Notes: generated from the sequence alone by a model not told the origin. Shown: positions 16,805 to 25,295, counted from the first letter of the stretch. The stretch is 37,920 nucleotides of DNA from an uncultured Alphaproteobacteria bacterium (GCA_947259105.1 CAMYKU010000034.1:1-37920), one strand, 5' to 3'. Numbers and translations: made by a program.

Positions 16805-16978
16805 TCATCCCTCCCGGCGGATCAGGAAAGCGCAAACGATTCAGCGACCCACAAAGGAAACGGCGGTGCGATCGTCGGTGGTGCCGTATTCCGGGCCTGC
16901 ATGTCTTCCCTCGATCAGTATGACGTTCGTCGATGGGACAAGAATGGCAGCCCGTTTCAGTGCGGGATGTAGGAATTG

Positions 16979-17325
16979 CTACAATCCAAAAGTTTTTTTG
17001 CTTGACCCTGCGGCGGCCCATTCCTTGAGGCCCGTCTCGACCAGCGGCGCGAGCCGGGTGACATCGGCAATGCCAGGTGCCCGATCTCTGCGTGCGCTCC
17101 GGCCATCGCCGGCCAGCGCGTTCAGTTTGCGCGTTACCGCCTCACGCTGCGTGGCAACGCGGCTGGCGATGTCAGCGTGGGCAGGCGCCGGCGCGATAAC
17201 CGTCGCGGAGCGCGGCGTGCCATCGGCACAGACGGGCGAGCGCATCCCGCTCGGAACCTCCAAGGCCGTCGAACAGCTCGATGCCCGAAAGAGAAGGCGT
17301 CGCGTCTTTCGCTGGCAGTCAAAGT
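16979..17325 (-). pseudogene. Decayed Crp-family regulator gene
   Basis: Two Crp-like pieces lie in different frames on the minus strand. At about 17285-17225 one frame reads LFDGLGGSERDALARLCRWH, like the start of a Crp cyclic-nucleotide domain. At about 17210-17020 another frame reads APAPAHADIASRVATQREAVTRK and onward, the recognition helix and wing of a Crp HTH. The central beta-barrel (about 100 codons) is missing. An internal deletion plus frameshift of a regulator distinct from the intact one at 14748 explains this best. Confidence 0.65.
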
Positions 17326-17396
17326 CGAACTCACTGCCGCCGAACCTGTCAGACCAAGCGCAGACCCGGCCCGATGAATCCACAAGAATACCCGTT

Positions 17397-17960
17397 CTAG
17401 TCGGTTAACCTGCCGCTGCGGTGGGCAAGCTGCATTGTTGCGCGGTAAGTCGAGGGTGACCGCCTACCCGGCATATTGGCCTCCAGGATGAGCTGTTCCA
17501 CGAAGCCGCTGCTGAATTCGATAAGCTCGCATTTGTCGAGTTTATCCACAACCCAGACCCTGTAACCTTCGCCGAACTTCTCGTCGTAACCGCAATCATC
17601 GGCCGGAGTTGTTACTTCAGGCAGTACGGGAAGAAGCATGATCGCCGGTTTTGGCAGATCGTAGCAGTGCCCTTCATATGCATACCCATAGATGACTCCA
17701 ATCGAGCGATCACTCTTGATTCCGCTCCAATCCAATACCGCTATAAAAGCTGGATTCCCTTCGTCTTTCCCTATTCTTATGATATGGTAATCAATTCCAT
17801 CTTTTATTTCTTTGTCGTTTTTTGTTATTTTTATTTCTATAGTTATATCATTCAACTTTAGAGCTCCATCTGGAGCTTTCAGGCCGTACAATCTCACTTG
17901 TGTTGCATTGAACGCGCCTTTTTCGAAAGTATGTGTCGGCCTGTGATAACTGGTGTTCAT
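17397..17960 (-). CDS. Unrecognised 187-aa protein, last gene of the YcaO-TfuA operon
   Basis: A 187-aa protein with no signal peptide and no family recognised. The start is secure: GGGAGGAA lies 5 bases before the ATG at 17960. It begins 23 bases after the peptidase stop, so it is in the operon. The first 110 residues alternate beta-prone and charged segments (KLNDITIEIKITKNDKEIKDG). A Tyr/Gly/Pro-rich middle (YGYAYEGHCYDLPKPAIMLLP) follows, then an acidic patch and a basic tail (RRSPSTYRATMQLAHRSG). Cysteines are at about 98, 122 and 143. Roughly 17650-17900 is much richer in A+T than its neighbours, a sign of foreign origin. It is a candidate substrate, immunity or partner protein for the modification enzymes. 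None of these is shown. Confidence 0.75.
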   Translation of the reverse strand: MNTSYHRPTHTFEKGAFNATQVRLYGLKAPDGALKLNDITIEIKITKNDKEIKDGIDYHIIRIGKDEGNPAFIAVLDWSGIKSDRSIGVIYGYAYEGHCYDLPKPAIMLLPVLPEVTTPADDCGYDEKFGEGYRVWVVDKLDKCELIEFSSGFVEQLILEANMPGRRSPSTYRATMQLAHRSGRLTD

Positions 17961-17983
17961 GGTTTCCTCCCTTATGTTGGATG

Positions 17984-19159
17984 TCAGATAACCTCCCGCC
18001 ACCTGAAGTTCTCCTCGAACAGGCGGCCGGCGGCCGGTTCCAGCTGGTTGGCTTCCTCAACAATGGCTGCCGCCACGGAACCAAGCCGGATATCCAACGG
18101 ATCCAGACGGCTCCATGTATTGGCGAGGCTCATGCCAACGATATCTCTTGCCTGCGTCAACGCACTTTTGAAGAGGAAAGGCCAGGCCTGAAAAGCGCGG
18201 CTCGTCTCCTGTGAAATCCGGTCGAGGGTCGTCCCGTCGAACGCACGCAGATCCACGTCAAGCAGCCGCTCGTCGGCGAGCCCGCGTTCGACGAGTGACC
18301 GGTAACAGAGTTCCAGCATCGTATCGAAAACCGCGCCGGTGAACGGGCGCGACCGATCATGGATTTCCGATGTCACTTCGGACATCTTGCGGGCGTTGCC
18401 GGCGATCCGGATCTGTCGTTCGCCGGCCAGTTCGCCGATGCGGTTCAACTCGTTGAGTGTCAGCAGATTGCCCTGCGTTCCCCGGAGCAGGCGGTCGAGC
18501 CCGGTGTCGAAATGCAGGAACGACAGCAACGAGATAAGATCGGCGGAGGATTCGTGCAGGGCGCCGAAATCGCCCTGTCCGACAGGATCTTCGGGGGCTC
18601 CGAACAGGGAGAAAAGGATGGCGTGCCCGACCTCGTGGGCAATAACATCGAAGTTCAGCGCGAACGGATATCGCCTTCCGTCGCCTTGATGGTCCATTCC
18701 CAATTCCAGGAAGCCATAGCCTGATTGGGCATTTTTCCAATCCAGGCACGGAACGATCTCCAGCCGTTCATATGTATCTGCAAAATGCCAGTTGATCTGG
18801 TCGCCGAGATACCCTTCCCAGATATCCAGCACCCGTCTCACGCAGGCAAAGGCGTGCGCGGCAATGAACTGCCGGCTTTCCCTTACGATCCCGTCGAAGT
18901 GCCCGTCCGTTCCCGCTTCGGCCGCCGGAAATACGTCACCGGCAAAGGGCGGAAGATAGGGAAATTCGTAGGGTTCTTTTTCGAGCACCGGGTCGCGGAC
19001 ATACATGCGTGCATCCGCCGGACCGGCTTGCAGGCCGTCCGGCGGTGTCGAAATCCAGACAATTTCCGGCGTCGCGTAACCTGGCACGTGCGGCGCTTGT
19101 GGATAGATAAGGAACCGCGTGCCTAAGGCTGCCTCAGCAGTACTTGCCACGACGGCCAT
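17984..19159 (-). CDS. HEXXH (gluzincin-type) zinc metallopeptidase
   Basis: A 391-aa protein with a zinc-protease site: H175-E-V-G-H179 in FDVIAHEVGHAILFSLF, and a downstream helix GALHESSADLI supplying E203 as third ligand and D207 behind it, the thermolysin-like (M4/M36) pattern. The spacing from the second His to the Glu is 24 residues, slightly longer than thermolysin. No signal peptide, so it is cytoplasmic, unlike most M4 enzymes. Start: GGAGG at 19169-19165 is 5 bases before the ATG at 19159, which is better placed than the ATG at 19171. It starts 55 bases after tfuA. In a peptide-modifying operon the natural guess is leader removal or processing of the substrate. This is inference. 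Confidence 0.85.
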   Translation of the reverse strand: MAVVASTAEAALGTRFLIYPQAPHVPGYATPEIVWISTPPDGLQAGPADARMYVRDPVLEKEPYEFPYLPPFAGDVFPAAEAGTDGHFDGIVRESRQFIAAHAFACVRRVLDIWEGYLGDQINWHFADTYERLEIVPCLDWKNAQSGYGFLELGMDHQGDGRRYPFALNFDVIAHEVGHAILFSLFGAPEDPVGQGDFGALHESSADLISLLSFLHFDTGLDRLLRGTQGNLLTLNELNRIGELAGERQIRIAGNARKMSEVTSEIHDRSRPFTGAVFDTMLELCYRSLVERGLADERLLDVDLRAFDGTTLDRISQETSRAFQAWPFLFKSALTQARDIVGMSLANTWSRLDPLDIRLGSVAAAIVEEANQLEPAAGRLFEENFRWREVI

Positions 19160-19214
19160 CATCTCCTCCATATGCTATTTTCATGATAACGCGAAGGAAG
19201 GCAAAAATGCACAA

Positions 19215-20012
19215 CTATTCTTGCGTGCTTGACGACATTGCTTGCGACGACCCAAGGCCCGCATCTTCAAGGTCGCGCAAAAAAGCCGTCGTTACTGAAA
19301 ATCCAGGCGTGCGCGGCGGGCGAAGCGTGTCTTTCGACAATAGATCGCCGACGTTGCGAAGTGCTTGTAATGCATCGATCCTCTTCTGGGAAACAAATCT
19401 ATCCGTTAGCGCTTCTACAGCGATCTTCTTTGGCGGCGAATGCGCCGGCCACCTATCGTGCACCAATCCGACGATTGCTGGAATCGTCCGATCGCGGAAA
19501 TTCAGGTCGGACGCAGCGTTGACAAGCGCATGCCGCACAGGCTCGCTGATGATGCCGCGTTTGGCGGCCAGGCGGAACGCAATCCGGAGATCGACAAGCG
19601 ATTGCGTGAGCGCCGGCGAACCCACCTCCGCCGGACCGTGCAACACTGCAACCGCGTCGTCCGGCGCGTACTGGTATCGCCGATACCAGCGAAAGATCAG
19701 TCCAATTCCAACCATCCCGTATTGCCAGAGTTCCGCAGCGCGCAGGGCGCCCATGCTGGCTGCGCCGAATACCGGAATCCCCTGCGCCATCGTCCAGAGG
19801 ATTTCCTTATGGCGAACGGCCGGTTCTCCCTGGAATACGCCGTCGATGAGCAGAATCGCCGGAGGCTTGCTGTGTTGCACGGCCGAAACGAAGGAGCCTT
19901 GCGCGGCGGGGGGCAGATATTCGGCATCAAGGACGGTTGCCGCGTCAGAGAAATGAATGGTCGGCCCGACAAATACGACCGGCTTTTCCCGCCGGGTTTC
20001 TGTCTTCTTCAT
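19215..20012 (-). CDS. tfuA: TfuA-like protein, partner of YcaO
   Basis: A 265-aa TfuA-family protein. The diagnostic core lies at about residues 11-95: VVFVGPTI, then DAEYLPPAAQGS, then DGVF...HKEILW, then GIPVFGAASMGALRAAEL. TfuA was first named in trifolitoxin production. With YcaO it installs backbone thioamides in thioviridamide-type peptides and in archaeal methyl-coenzyme M reductase, where it is thought to deliver or activate sulfur. The ATG at 20012 starts 4 bases after the ycaO stop. A longer frame to 20105 runs inside ycaO and is rejected. The pairing with YcaO points to thioamide formation rather than azoline formation. Confidence 0.93.
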   Translation of the reverse strand: MKKTETRREKPVVFVGPTIHFSDAATVLDAEYLPPAAQGSFVSAVQHSKPPAILLIDGVFQGEPAVRHKEILWTMAQGIPVFGAASMGALRAAELWQYGMVGIGLIFRWYRRYQYAPDDAVAVLHGPAEVGSPALTQSLVDLRIAFRLAAKRGIISEPVRHALVNAASDLNFRDRTIPAIVGLVHDRWPAHSPPKKIAVEALTDRFVSQKRIDALQALRNVGDLLSKDTLRPPRTPGFSVTTAFLRDLEDAGLGSSQAMSSSTQE

Positions 20013-20016
20013 TCTG

Positions 20017-21240
20017 TTATTCTTCCGCAAATGGCTCAAGCTCGGGCAACACGACGCGAACCGCAAAAAGGCTTTGCAGAGGCCTGGTATCGATGTTCGC
20101 GACAAGTGCAGAGGAAACGCCGCGCCCGGGCAACCTGCGAAGGACAGTATCCAGCCAGTCGGCCGGAGCCGGTAGAGTGCCCTCGCAGAGCTGCCTGAAG
20201 TCGACCGGCATGGGCCCGTTCGCCAGAAGATGACGGTGGGATTCGATCCGTTGCCAGTCCGTATATCGGGGGTAGCTTGCGCGCGTTATATCGTCCCGGG
20301 AACCGGAAATCGCCGCCAATCTGGACTGGGCGGCTTCCCGCACCGCTTGCTGGACCGCGGAACGCGGATCGAGGCTCGCAGCGAACCCGTCCGCCGGATA
20401 GGGCGTGATCAAGGGTTGCGCGCCGTCTTCCATGAGCTGGCACCAGATTACAGGTACGCCTCCGGCGCCTTCGATTGTCCAGAGGGCAACCTCCAGCCCG
20501 CGGCGCCGGATATCGTCGATCAGATTGGTTGTGCCCGCGTCGACGATTGTTGCGACGTCAATCCGGAAACGCTGAAAGAACCCATGAATTCGATGCGCAC
20601 GCGCTATTGCGTCCCGTTCGATGCATTCGAAAATTCCATGGAGTATCGCGTCGGATTCGTCGAGTGCGGCAGCCAAGCCAGTGGTCGATCCCAAAAACAC
20701 CCCGTCCGATGCAAGCGGCGGGTGCACGAACGCTGTGTGGACAAGTTCAAGAGGCAACCACCCCGGCTCGTCGGTAATCAGATCCGATGCCTTTACCCAC
20801 GGCAATCGGGTCTGGCGCCATTCCGGCGAGACGTCCGGCAACAAATGATTCTCGAAAAATCGATCCGGAATGCCAAGCTCGTTCGCCGTCGCTGAGAAGA
20901 CGTCGAAACAGGAAACTTTCTCGGCAAGGAATGTCTCGGCAGACTCCAGAATTGCGGACAGCGCCGCGGAGTCGCGATCGCAGCCCTTTCCCTGCGAAAC
21001 GGTGTTCGACAGGGCGAGCGGCCGCACGGCCTGGATGACCGGAATACCGAGGCGGTCGAGACCCGTGATGTCCGCCAGCCGCGAAATTCCCAGAAGAGCG
21101 GGATATCCGGCGATCATCTTCATTGCAGCGCCGGGAGCTGGCCCGCGACGGCCGTCCGGAGCGCGCGTCCCGGCTTCGCAGCACTCATCCCTTGCAGTCG
21201 AAATGCCCGGAGGGCAAACCCGTTCCGGGCGATTTTTCAT
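20017..21240 (-). CDS. ycaO: YcaO-family ATP-dependent backbone cyclodehydratase/thioamide synthetase
   Basis: A 407-aa YcaO protein that activates a peptide-bond carbonyl with ATP. The family ATP/Mg sites are visible: SAILESAETF (E99, E102), the FECIERDA helix (E205, E208, R209), and the long EAAQSRLAAISGSRDD segment (302-317, with Q305, R307, R315). The C-terminus is acidic and proline-containing (LPELEPFAEE) rather than a PxPxP tail. No E1-like or ocin-ThiF partner domain is fused or nearby, and TfuA follows directly, which together favour thioamidation. The ATG at 21240 overlaps the cyclase stop by four bases, so translation is coupled. The first 40 residues are unlike YcaO and a start at M40 (21123) is possible. 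The target peptide or protein is not identified. Confidence 0.93.
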   Translation of the reverse strand: MKNRPERVCPPGISTARDECCEAGTRAPDGRRGPAPGAAMKMIAGYPALLGISRLADITGLDRLGIPVIQAVRPLALSNTVSQGKGCDRDSAALSAILESAETFLAEKVSCFDVFSATANELGIPDRFFENHLLPDVSPEWRQTRLPWVKASDLITDEPGWLPLELVHTAFVHPPLASDGVFLGSTTGLAAALDESDAILHGIFECIERDAIARAHRIHGFFQRFRIDVATIVDAGTTNLIDDIRRRGLEVALWTIEGAGGVPVIWCQLMEDGAQPLITPYPADGFAASLDPRSAVQQAVREAAQSRLAAISGSRDDITRASYPRYTDWQRIESHRHLLANGPMPVDFRQLCEGTLPAPADWLDTVLRRLPGRGVSSALVANIDTRPLQSLFAVRVVLPELEPFAEE

Positions 21241-24200
21241 AATTCCGGCGGGCAGCTGGTAAGCGACGTGATCGATTCAACCAGTTTGCTCATATCGTCA
21301 TCCGGCTCCACCTGTGAGATTGCCGCCCCGACCTGGGTGCGGACCTGGGGACTGGCATGATCCGAGAGCCCGAGGGATTGAAGTGTCCCGAACGCGCGAA
21401 GGAAAAGTGCGATTGCGTTTTGTTGCTGCGCGATCGCAATCGATTCATCGAGTGCCCTGACAACCCTGTCCTCGTCTTCGCCAGCCTGCGACAGGATCCA
21501 GGCGCGCCGACGGTAAAGCTCCGGTAGCCAGTAATTGTGTCCGGTCCGTTCGGATTCTTCGATTGCTTCGTCCAACAGCGCGAGGCCGTCGGCCGGATGT
21601 CCAGTCTTCGACAGCAATTCGGCAAGCATCTCCGAATAAACGGGAAAATCTTCGCGCGTGCCGATTTCTTTCTGAATTGCCAGCCCGTCCGCCACCAGGT
21701 CCCGGCCGCGCTCCGGATCGACCGTACGACCGATGCACCAGCCATCGAATATCATTGCCTTTGCGTGGAATGATCTCAGGTCGAACCGATCTGCGAGACT
21801 CTTCATCTCCGATGCAACTGACCTTAGCGGTTCGAAAGCGCGCCGATACCGGAGAAGCATCGCTTCAATGTCCAGGGCGTGCGCGATGCTGCCAAGATGG
21901 CCGATCTCGTTTGCCCATGCCCGAGACGCCTTGACGTTCACGATCGCGCTCTGCACGCGGCCCTTGAACCAGAGCGAAAGCCCTTTCTGACCGAGGCCAC
22001 AGACGCGGGCATCGTGGCCGCCGTAGAGCGTATAGGTCTCCCGACCTTCTCCGGACTGGTAGAGTTCCATGCCGGCATCGACGGCGGTAACGCAGCTGTC
22101 GTGGTTGCCCATATTGAAGTCGATCGCCCATACGCAGTGCCGAATCTGCAGCTGGATCTGCGGGTCGTCGACATCCCTCAGGTCTTCCATGATGATTTGC
22201 GCCCGCCATCTCTGTGCGGCAAAGTTCGCGCCGGTGAACCACCATCCCCAAAAGACCGGAAACCAGGCGGCGCGCTCGAAGGCGGGCCGGCGCCGGGCAA
22301 TCTTGACGGCTTCTTCGTAAAGCTCGCAGGCGGCCAGTGATTTCGTCCCCTCGGTACTCGTCAAGATCGGGCCAAGCGCCGAAAGCGCGGAAAGGGAAAG
22401 TCGATCGCGCTTATCGGGGATGTCGATCTTCCTGGCCAGATCGAGTGCCGTCTCAAGGAGTCCGCGGGCTTCCCGCACCGCATAGAGAGCAGAGTTCTCA
22501 CGGCCGGCCGCGACATATTCCTCGACCGCTTCTTCGATCATACCGGCCCGCTCGGCATGCTCGGCCAGCGCCGCGGTACTAATCCAAGGCGCAATACTGC
22601 GCGTTTCGGAGACCGCCAGGAAAATACGCTGGTGGAATATCTGACGCGATCTGCGCAGCAGCATCCGATAGATCGTTTCCTGAATCAGCGCGTGACGGAA
22701 GCCGTAAACGGGCGCTGCGCTGCTCCCTTGCCGAACGATCAGGTTTGCATCGACGAGCTGGTCGAAGGCATCCTCCAACGTGCCCGAACCAACGTTTCCC
22801 AAAATATCCTGAACTAACTCAGGCCCGAAATCCCGCCCGATGGCGGACGCGGCGAAGGCAACCTCTTTCGCGTATCCGAGAGAATCCAGCTTTGCAGACA
22901 GGATGTTCTCAAAGCCCGGTATTTTTGTGTTCTGGAGAAAACCGCCGAGCTTTTGGGCGTCAAATCCTGCGCTGTCACGTAACAGATTTACTATTTCTTC
23001 CAGAAAGAGCGGAATGCCATTGGACTTCTCATAAATGAGATCGATCGCGGATGCCGGTACCGTGCCCTCTGCGTCTCGATTCCACAGGGTGTTGATCAAT
23101 TCGCCGGCCTCTTCGTGAGACAGTCCGTCAAGGACGATGCGCTCATCGGCGGCCGATTCCGCAAGGTCGCCAATCGATGTCCGCGTCGTTACGACGAGCA
23201 GAACCGGCCGGTTCTTGATCCAGCCGCCCATGTCCTCGAGCAAATCGCGGGACGTCGGATCGATCCAATGTGCGTCTTCAACCGCGATGATGACCGGACC
23301 GGCCCGCAGCCAGACAGACAGACAATCGCGAGCGGCGGAATACGCCCTCTGGCGTGTCAGTCCGGCGGGAGGATTTCCGAAGTCGGCGCTTTCGCTTTTC
23401 TCGGCGCAGATCAAGGCGACGAATGTCTCGATGGTCTCGGAATCGTGGATCCCCTCCGACCGAAGTGCTGACTCAATGAAATCAGGGGTCAGCTGGCCGC
23501 CGCCGTCGCGACCCGAAGCCCTGGCCGCCAGAAAGCTGTCTGCGATCGGCTGTAAGGCCGTCCGCGTACCACGGGCGGCGCATTGAAGAACCAGCATCCG
23601 CGATCGCGCGGATCTCGTTTGCCGCCGAATTTCGTGCAGCAGACGGGTCTTGCCAACTCCGGCTTCACCCTGGACGATCAGCATTCGACCGTGGCCAGCC
23701 ATGGCCTTCCGCCAAAGGCTTCCGGCGATGTCCAGTTCGGTTCGGCGGCCAACTATCGGCATGCCGATGTCGACCGAACCGAAGAACCGGCCGGCGTAAT
23801 TTCGCTGCCGTGTTACGCGCCAGACATGTTCGCCTTTTTCAAAGCCCCTTATGTTCTGGATGCCGCGATCCTCGAACCGGTAGTATCGGCGGGTCAGCTC
23901 ATGCGTCCGATCGGAGACGACAATCGCATTCGGATCGGCAAGGGACTGCAGCCGCGAGGCGAGGGCCGGTGCGATCCCGGTGACCGTGAATCTGGAATTT
24001 TCGGATTCCGAGTCGTCGACAACCACATCCGACGTGGCGATCCCGATCCTGACCTGTAGATGTTCCAGGTCTTTCCTTGCGGCGAGCTGCCGGCATGCGG
24101 CAATGATGTCGAAACCGGCGTGGATCGCGGGCAACGCATGATGTTCGGATGGCACGGGATAACCGAATACCACCATGCCGCCGTCACCGAACGTTTCCCG

Positions 24201-24443
24201 AACCGAACCGCCGTGAATTTGGACTGCCCGTTTGGCAGCCAACTGAAATGTTGCAATGATTTCCTGATAGTCTTCGAGATCCGAGTGAGCCATTAAATCC
24301 GTGGATCCCACCAGGTCGTAAAACAGCGCCGTCAATTCACGGCGCTCTCCGGATATGGGCGCCCTTTCGTCGCCGGTCGTCGTGTCCGGTGACAACCGGC
24401 CGGACTGTACCCGGATATCCATAGGCCGCTTTGACCCGCCCAT
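21237..24443 (-). CDS. Class III cyclase domain - AAA-type ATPase - helical repeat signalling protein
   Basis: A 1068-aa cytoplasmic protein. It has a class III nucleotide cyclase domain (about residues 32-200), a STAND/AAA-like ATPase (Walker A GEAGVGKT at 259-266; Walker B-like VIIAVEDAHW), then a long helical TPR-like region to the end. Metal-binding Asp43 (FYDLVGST) and Asp87 (FGDGG) are kept, and so is Arg164. The base-recognition Lys position reads Glu83, and the transition-state Asn position (NLAxRL in relatives) reads Ala160, so cyclase output is doubtful or altered. The ATG at 24443 is preferred; a GTG at 24503 lacks a ribosome site. It is first in the operon and overlaps ycaO. Kinase/cyclase fusions are known companions of azole-forming YcaO clusters, so a sensory or regulatory job is likely. 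Confidence 0.88.
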   Translation of the reverse strand: MGGSKRPMDIRVQSGRLSPDTTTGDERAPISGERRELTALFYDLVGSTDLMAHSDLEDYQEIIATFQLAAKRAVQIHGGSVRETFGDGGMVVFGYPVPSEHHALPAIHAGFDIIAACRQLAARKDLEHLQVRIGIATSDVVVDDSESENSRFTVTGIAPALASRLQSLADPNAIVVSDRTHELTRRYYRFEDRGIQNIRGFEKGEHVWRVTRQRNYAGRFFGSVDIGMPIVGRRTELDIAGSLWRKAMAGHGRMLIVQGEAGVGKTRLLHEIRRQTRSARSRMLVLQCAARGTRTALQPIADSFLAARASGRDGGGQLTPDFIESALRSEGIHDSETIETFVALICAEKSESADFGNPPAGLTRQRAYSAARDCLSVWLRAGPVIIAVEDAHWIDPTSRDLLEDMGGWIKNRPVLLVVTTRTSIGDLAESAADERIVLDGLSHEEAGELINTLWNRDAEGTVPASAIDLIYEKSNGIPLFLEEIVNLLRDSAGFDAQKLGGFLQNTKIPGFENILSAKLDSLGYAKEVAFAASAIGRDFGPELVQDILGNVGSGTLEDAFDQLVDANLIVRQGSSAAPVYGFRHALIQETIYRMLLRRSRQIFHQRIFLAVSETRSIAPWISTAALAEHAERAGMIEEAVEEYVAAGRENSALYAVREARGLLETALDLARKIDIPDKRDRLSLSALSALGPILTSTEGTKSLAACELYEEAVKIARRRPAFERAAWFPVFWGWWFTGANFAAQRWRAQIIMEDLRDVDDPQIQLQIRHCVWAIDFNMGNHDSCVTAVDAGMELYQSGEGRETYTLYGGHDARVCGLGQKGLSLWFKGRVQSAIVNVKASRAWANEIGHLGSIAHALDIEAMLLRYRRAFEPLRSVASEMKSLADRFDLRSFHAKAMIFDGWCIGRTVDPERGRDLVADGLAIQKEIGTREDFPVYSEMLAELLSKTGHPADGLALLDEAIEESERTGHNYWLPELYRRRAWILSQAGEDEDRVVRALDESIAIAQQQNAIALFLRAFGTLQSLGLSDHASPQVRTQVGAAISQVEPDDDMSKLVESITSLTSCPPEL

Positions 24444-24553
24444 CGAAAAACCTATCCGGCAACGGCGGCCGATAATTTCGATTTCATTTACGCAGCACGC
24501 CACTTTGATCTAGGCAAGGCTGTTCTTCGCTGCGTTTTTCCCGACCCGTTTTT

Positions 24554-24811
24554 TCAGGCTATCGCATGGTAGTTTGTTTCGACGAATTCTAGCAAGTATG
24601 TTCTCTGACCAGAGCTTGCACGGGTGAGTACAGTGCCGTTGGTCGTCTGCCGACCGTGCATCCGTATAAAGTGAGTTGGAACAGGTTTCTTCAAGCCGTC
24701 TGGGCGTATCTTTGATATCCGCTCCTGGCTGGGAACGGTAGTGCGCCGTCCGGCGGCGTGACGACCGCTTTGGGGGCGAACAGCGGAAAACCTGCGGGCT
24801 CCAGCGCGCAC
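24554..24811 (-). CDS. Doubtful 85-codon reading frame downstream of lrp
   Basis: It starts with GTG at 24811 after a decent GGGGGAG ribosome site, 13 bases past the lrp stop, and ends 110 bases before the cyclase start. The product is Arg-rich at first and ends NGTVLTRASSGQRTYLLEF plus nine more residues, with an internal ATG at 24661 giving a 35-residue peptide. No family is recognised. It occupies most of the 320-base gap between the cyclase gene and lrp. It could be a chance frame, an insertion-sequence relic, or a peptide tied to the YcaO operon. Confidence 0.2.
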   Translation of the reverse strand: MRAGARRFSAVRPQSGRHAAGRRTTVPSQERISKIRPDGLKKPVPTHFIRMHGRQTTNGTVLTRASSGQRTYLLEFVETNYHAIA

Positions 24812-24824
24812 GGAACTCTCCCCC

Positions 24825-25286
24825 TCACAACTCCACCGCGGTGCTCTTGTAGACCGTGCGCATGGCGAAGATGGTGCGGATGCGGGCGACGTGGGGCAGG
24901 CGCGAGAGGTATCCCTTGTGGATCCGTTCGTAGTCGGGCACGTCGGCGACGGCGCAGCGCAGCACGTAGTCGGCGTCGCCGGCCATCAGGTAGCATTCCA
25001 TCACCGCCGGGACCTTGCGCACCGCTGCCTCGAAATCGTTCAGGAAATCCTCGGCCTGGCCGACCAACGAGACCTCGACGAAGACCGTGGTGCCGAGCCC
25101 GAGCGCCTCGGCGTTCACCAGCATCGCATAGCCGGCGATGATGCCCTGTTCCTCCAGCCGGTTGACCCGGCGCAGGCAGGCGGAGGGCGACAGGTTGACC
25201 TGCCCGGCAAGGTCCGCGTTGGTCATGCGGCCATCCGCCTGCAGCAGGTTGAGGATCTTACGATCGGTCGTGTCAAGCTCGATCAT
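24825..25286 (-). CDS. Lrp/AsnC-family regulator, probable alanine dehydrogenase activator
   Basis: A 153-aa Lrp-family protein with an N-terminal HTH (about residues 5-60: LDTTDRKILNLLQADGRMTNADLA, SPSACLRRVNRLEEQG) and a C-terminal RAM ligand-sensing domain (about 65-145) with the ECYLMAGDADYVLR strand-turn typical of amino-acid binding. It stands divergent from alanine dehydrogenase, the common layout of ald and its Lrp-type activator (AldR/BkdR style). No ribosome site precedes the ATG at 25286. A TAATCT box six bases before it would suit a leaderless transcript. The likely effector is alanine or another amino acid. Confidence 0.93.
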   Translation of the reverse strand: MIELDTTDRKILNLLQADGRMTNADLAGQVNLSPSACLRRVNRLEEQGIIAGYAMLVNAEALGLGTTVFVEVSLVGQAEDFLNDFEAAVRKVPAVMECYLMAGDADYVLRCAVADVPDYERIHKGYLSRLPHVARIRTIFAMRTVYKSTAVEL

Positions 25287-25295
25287 TAGAACAGA

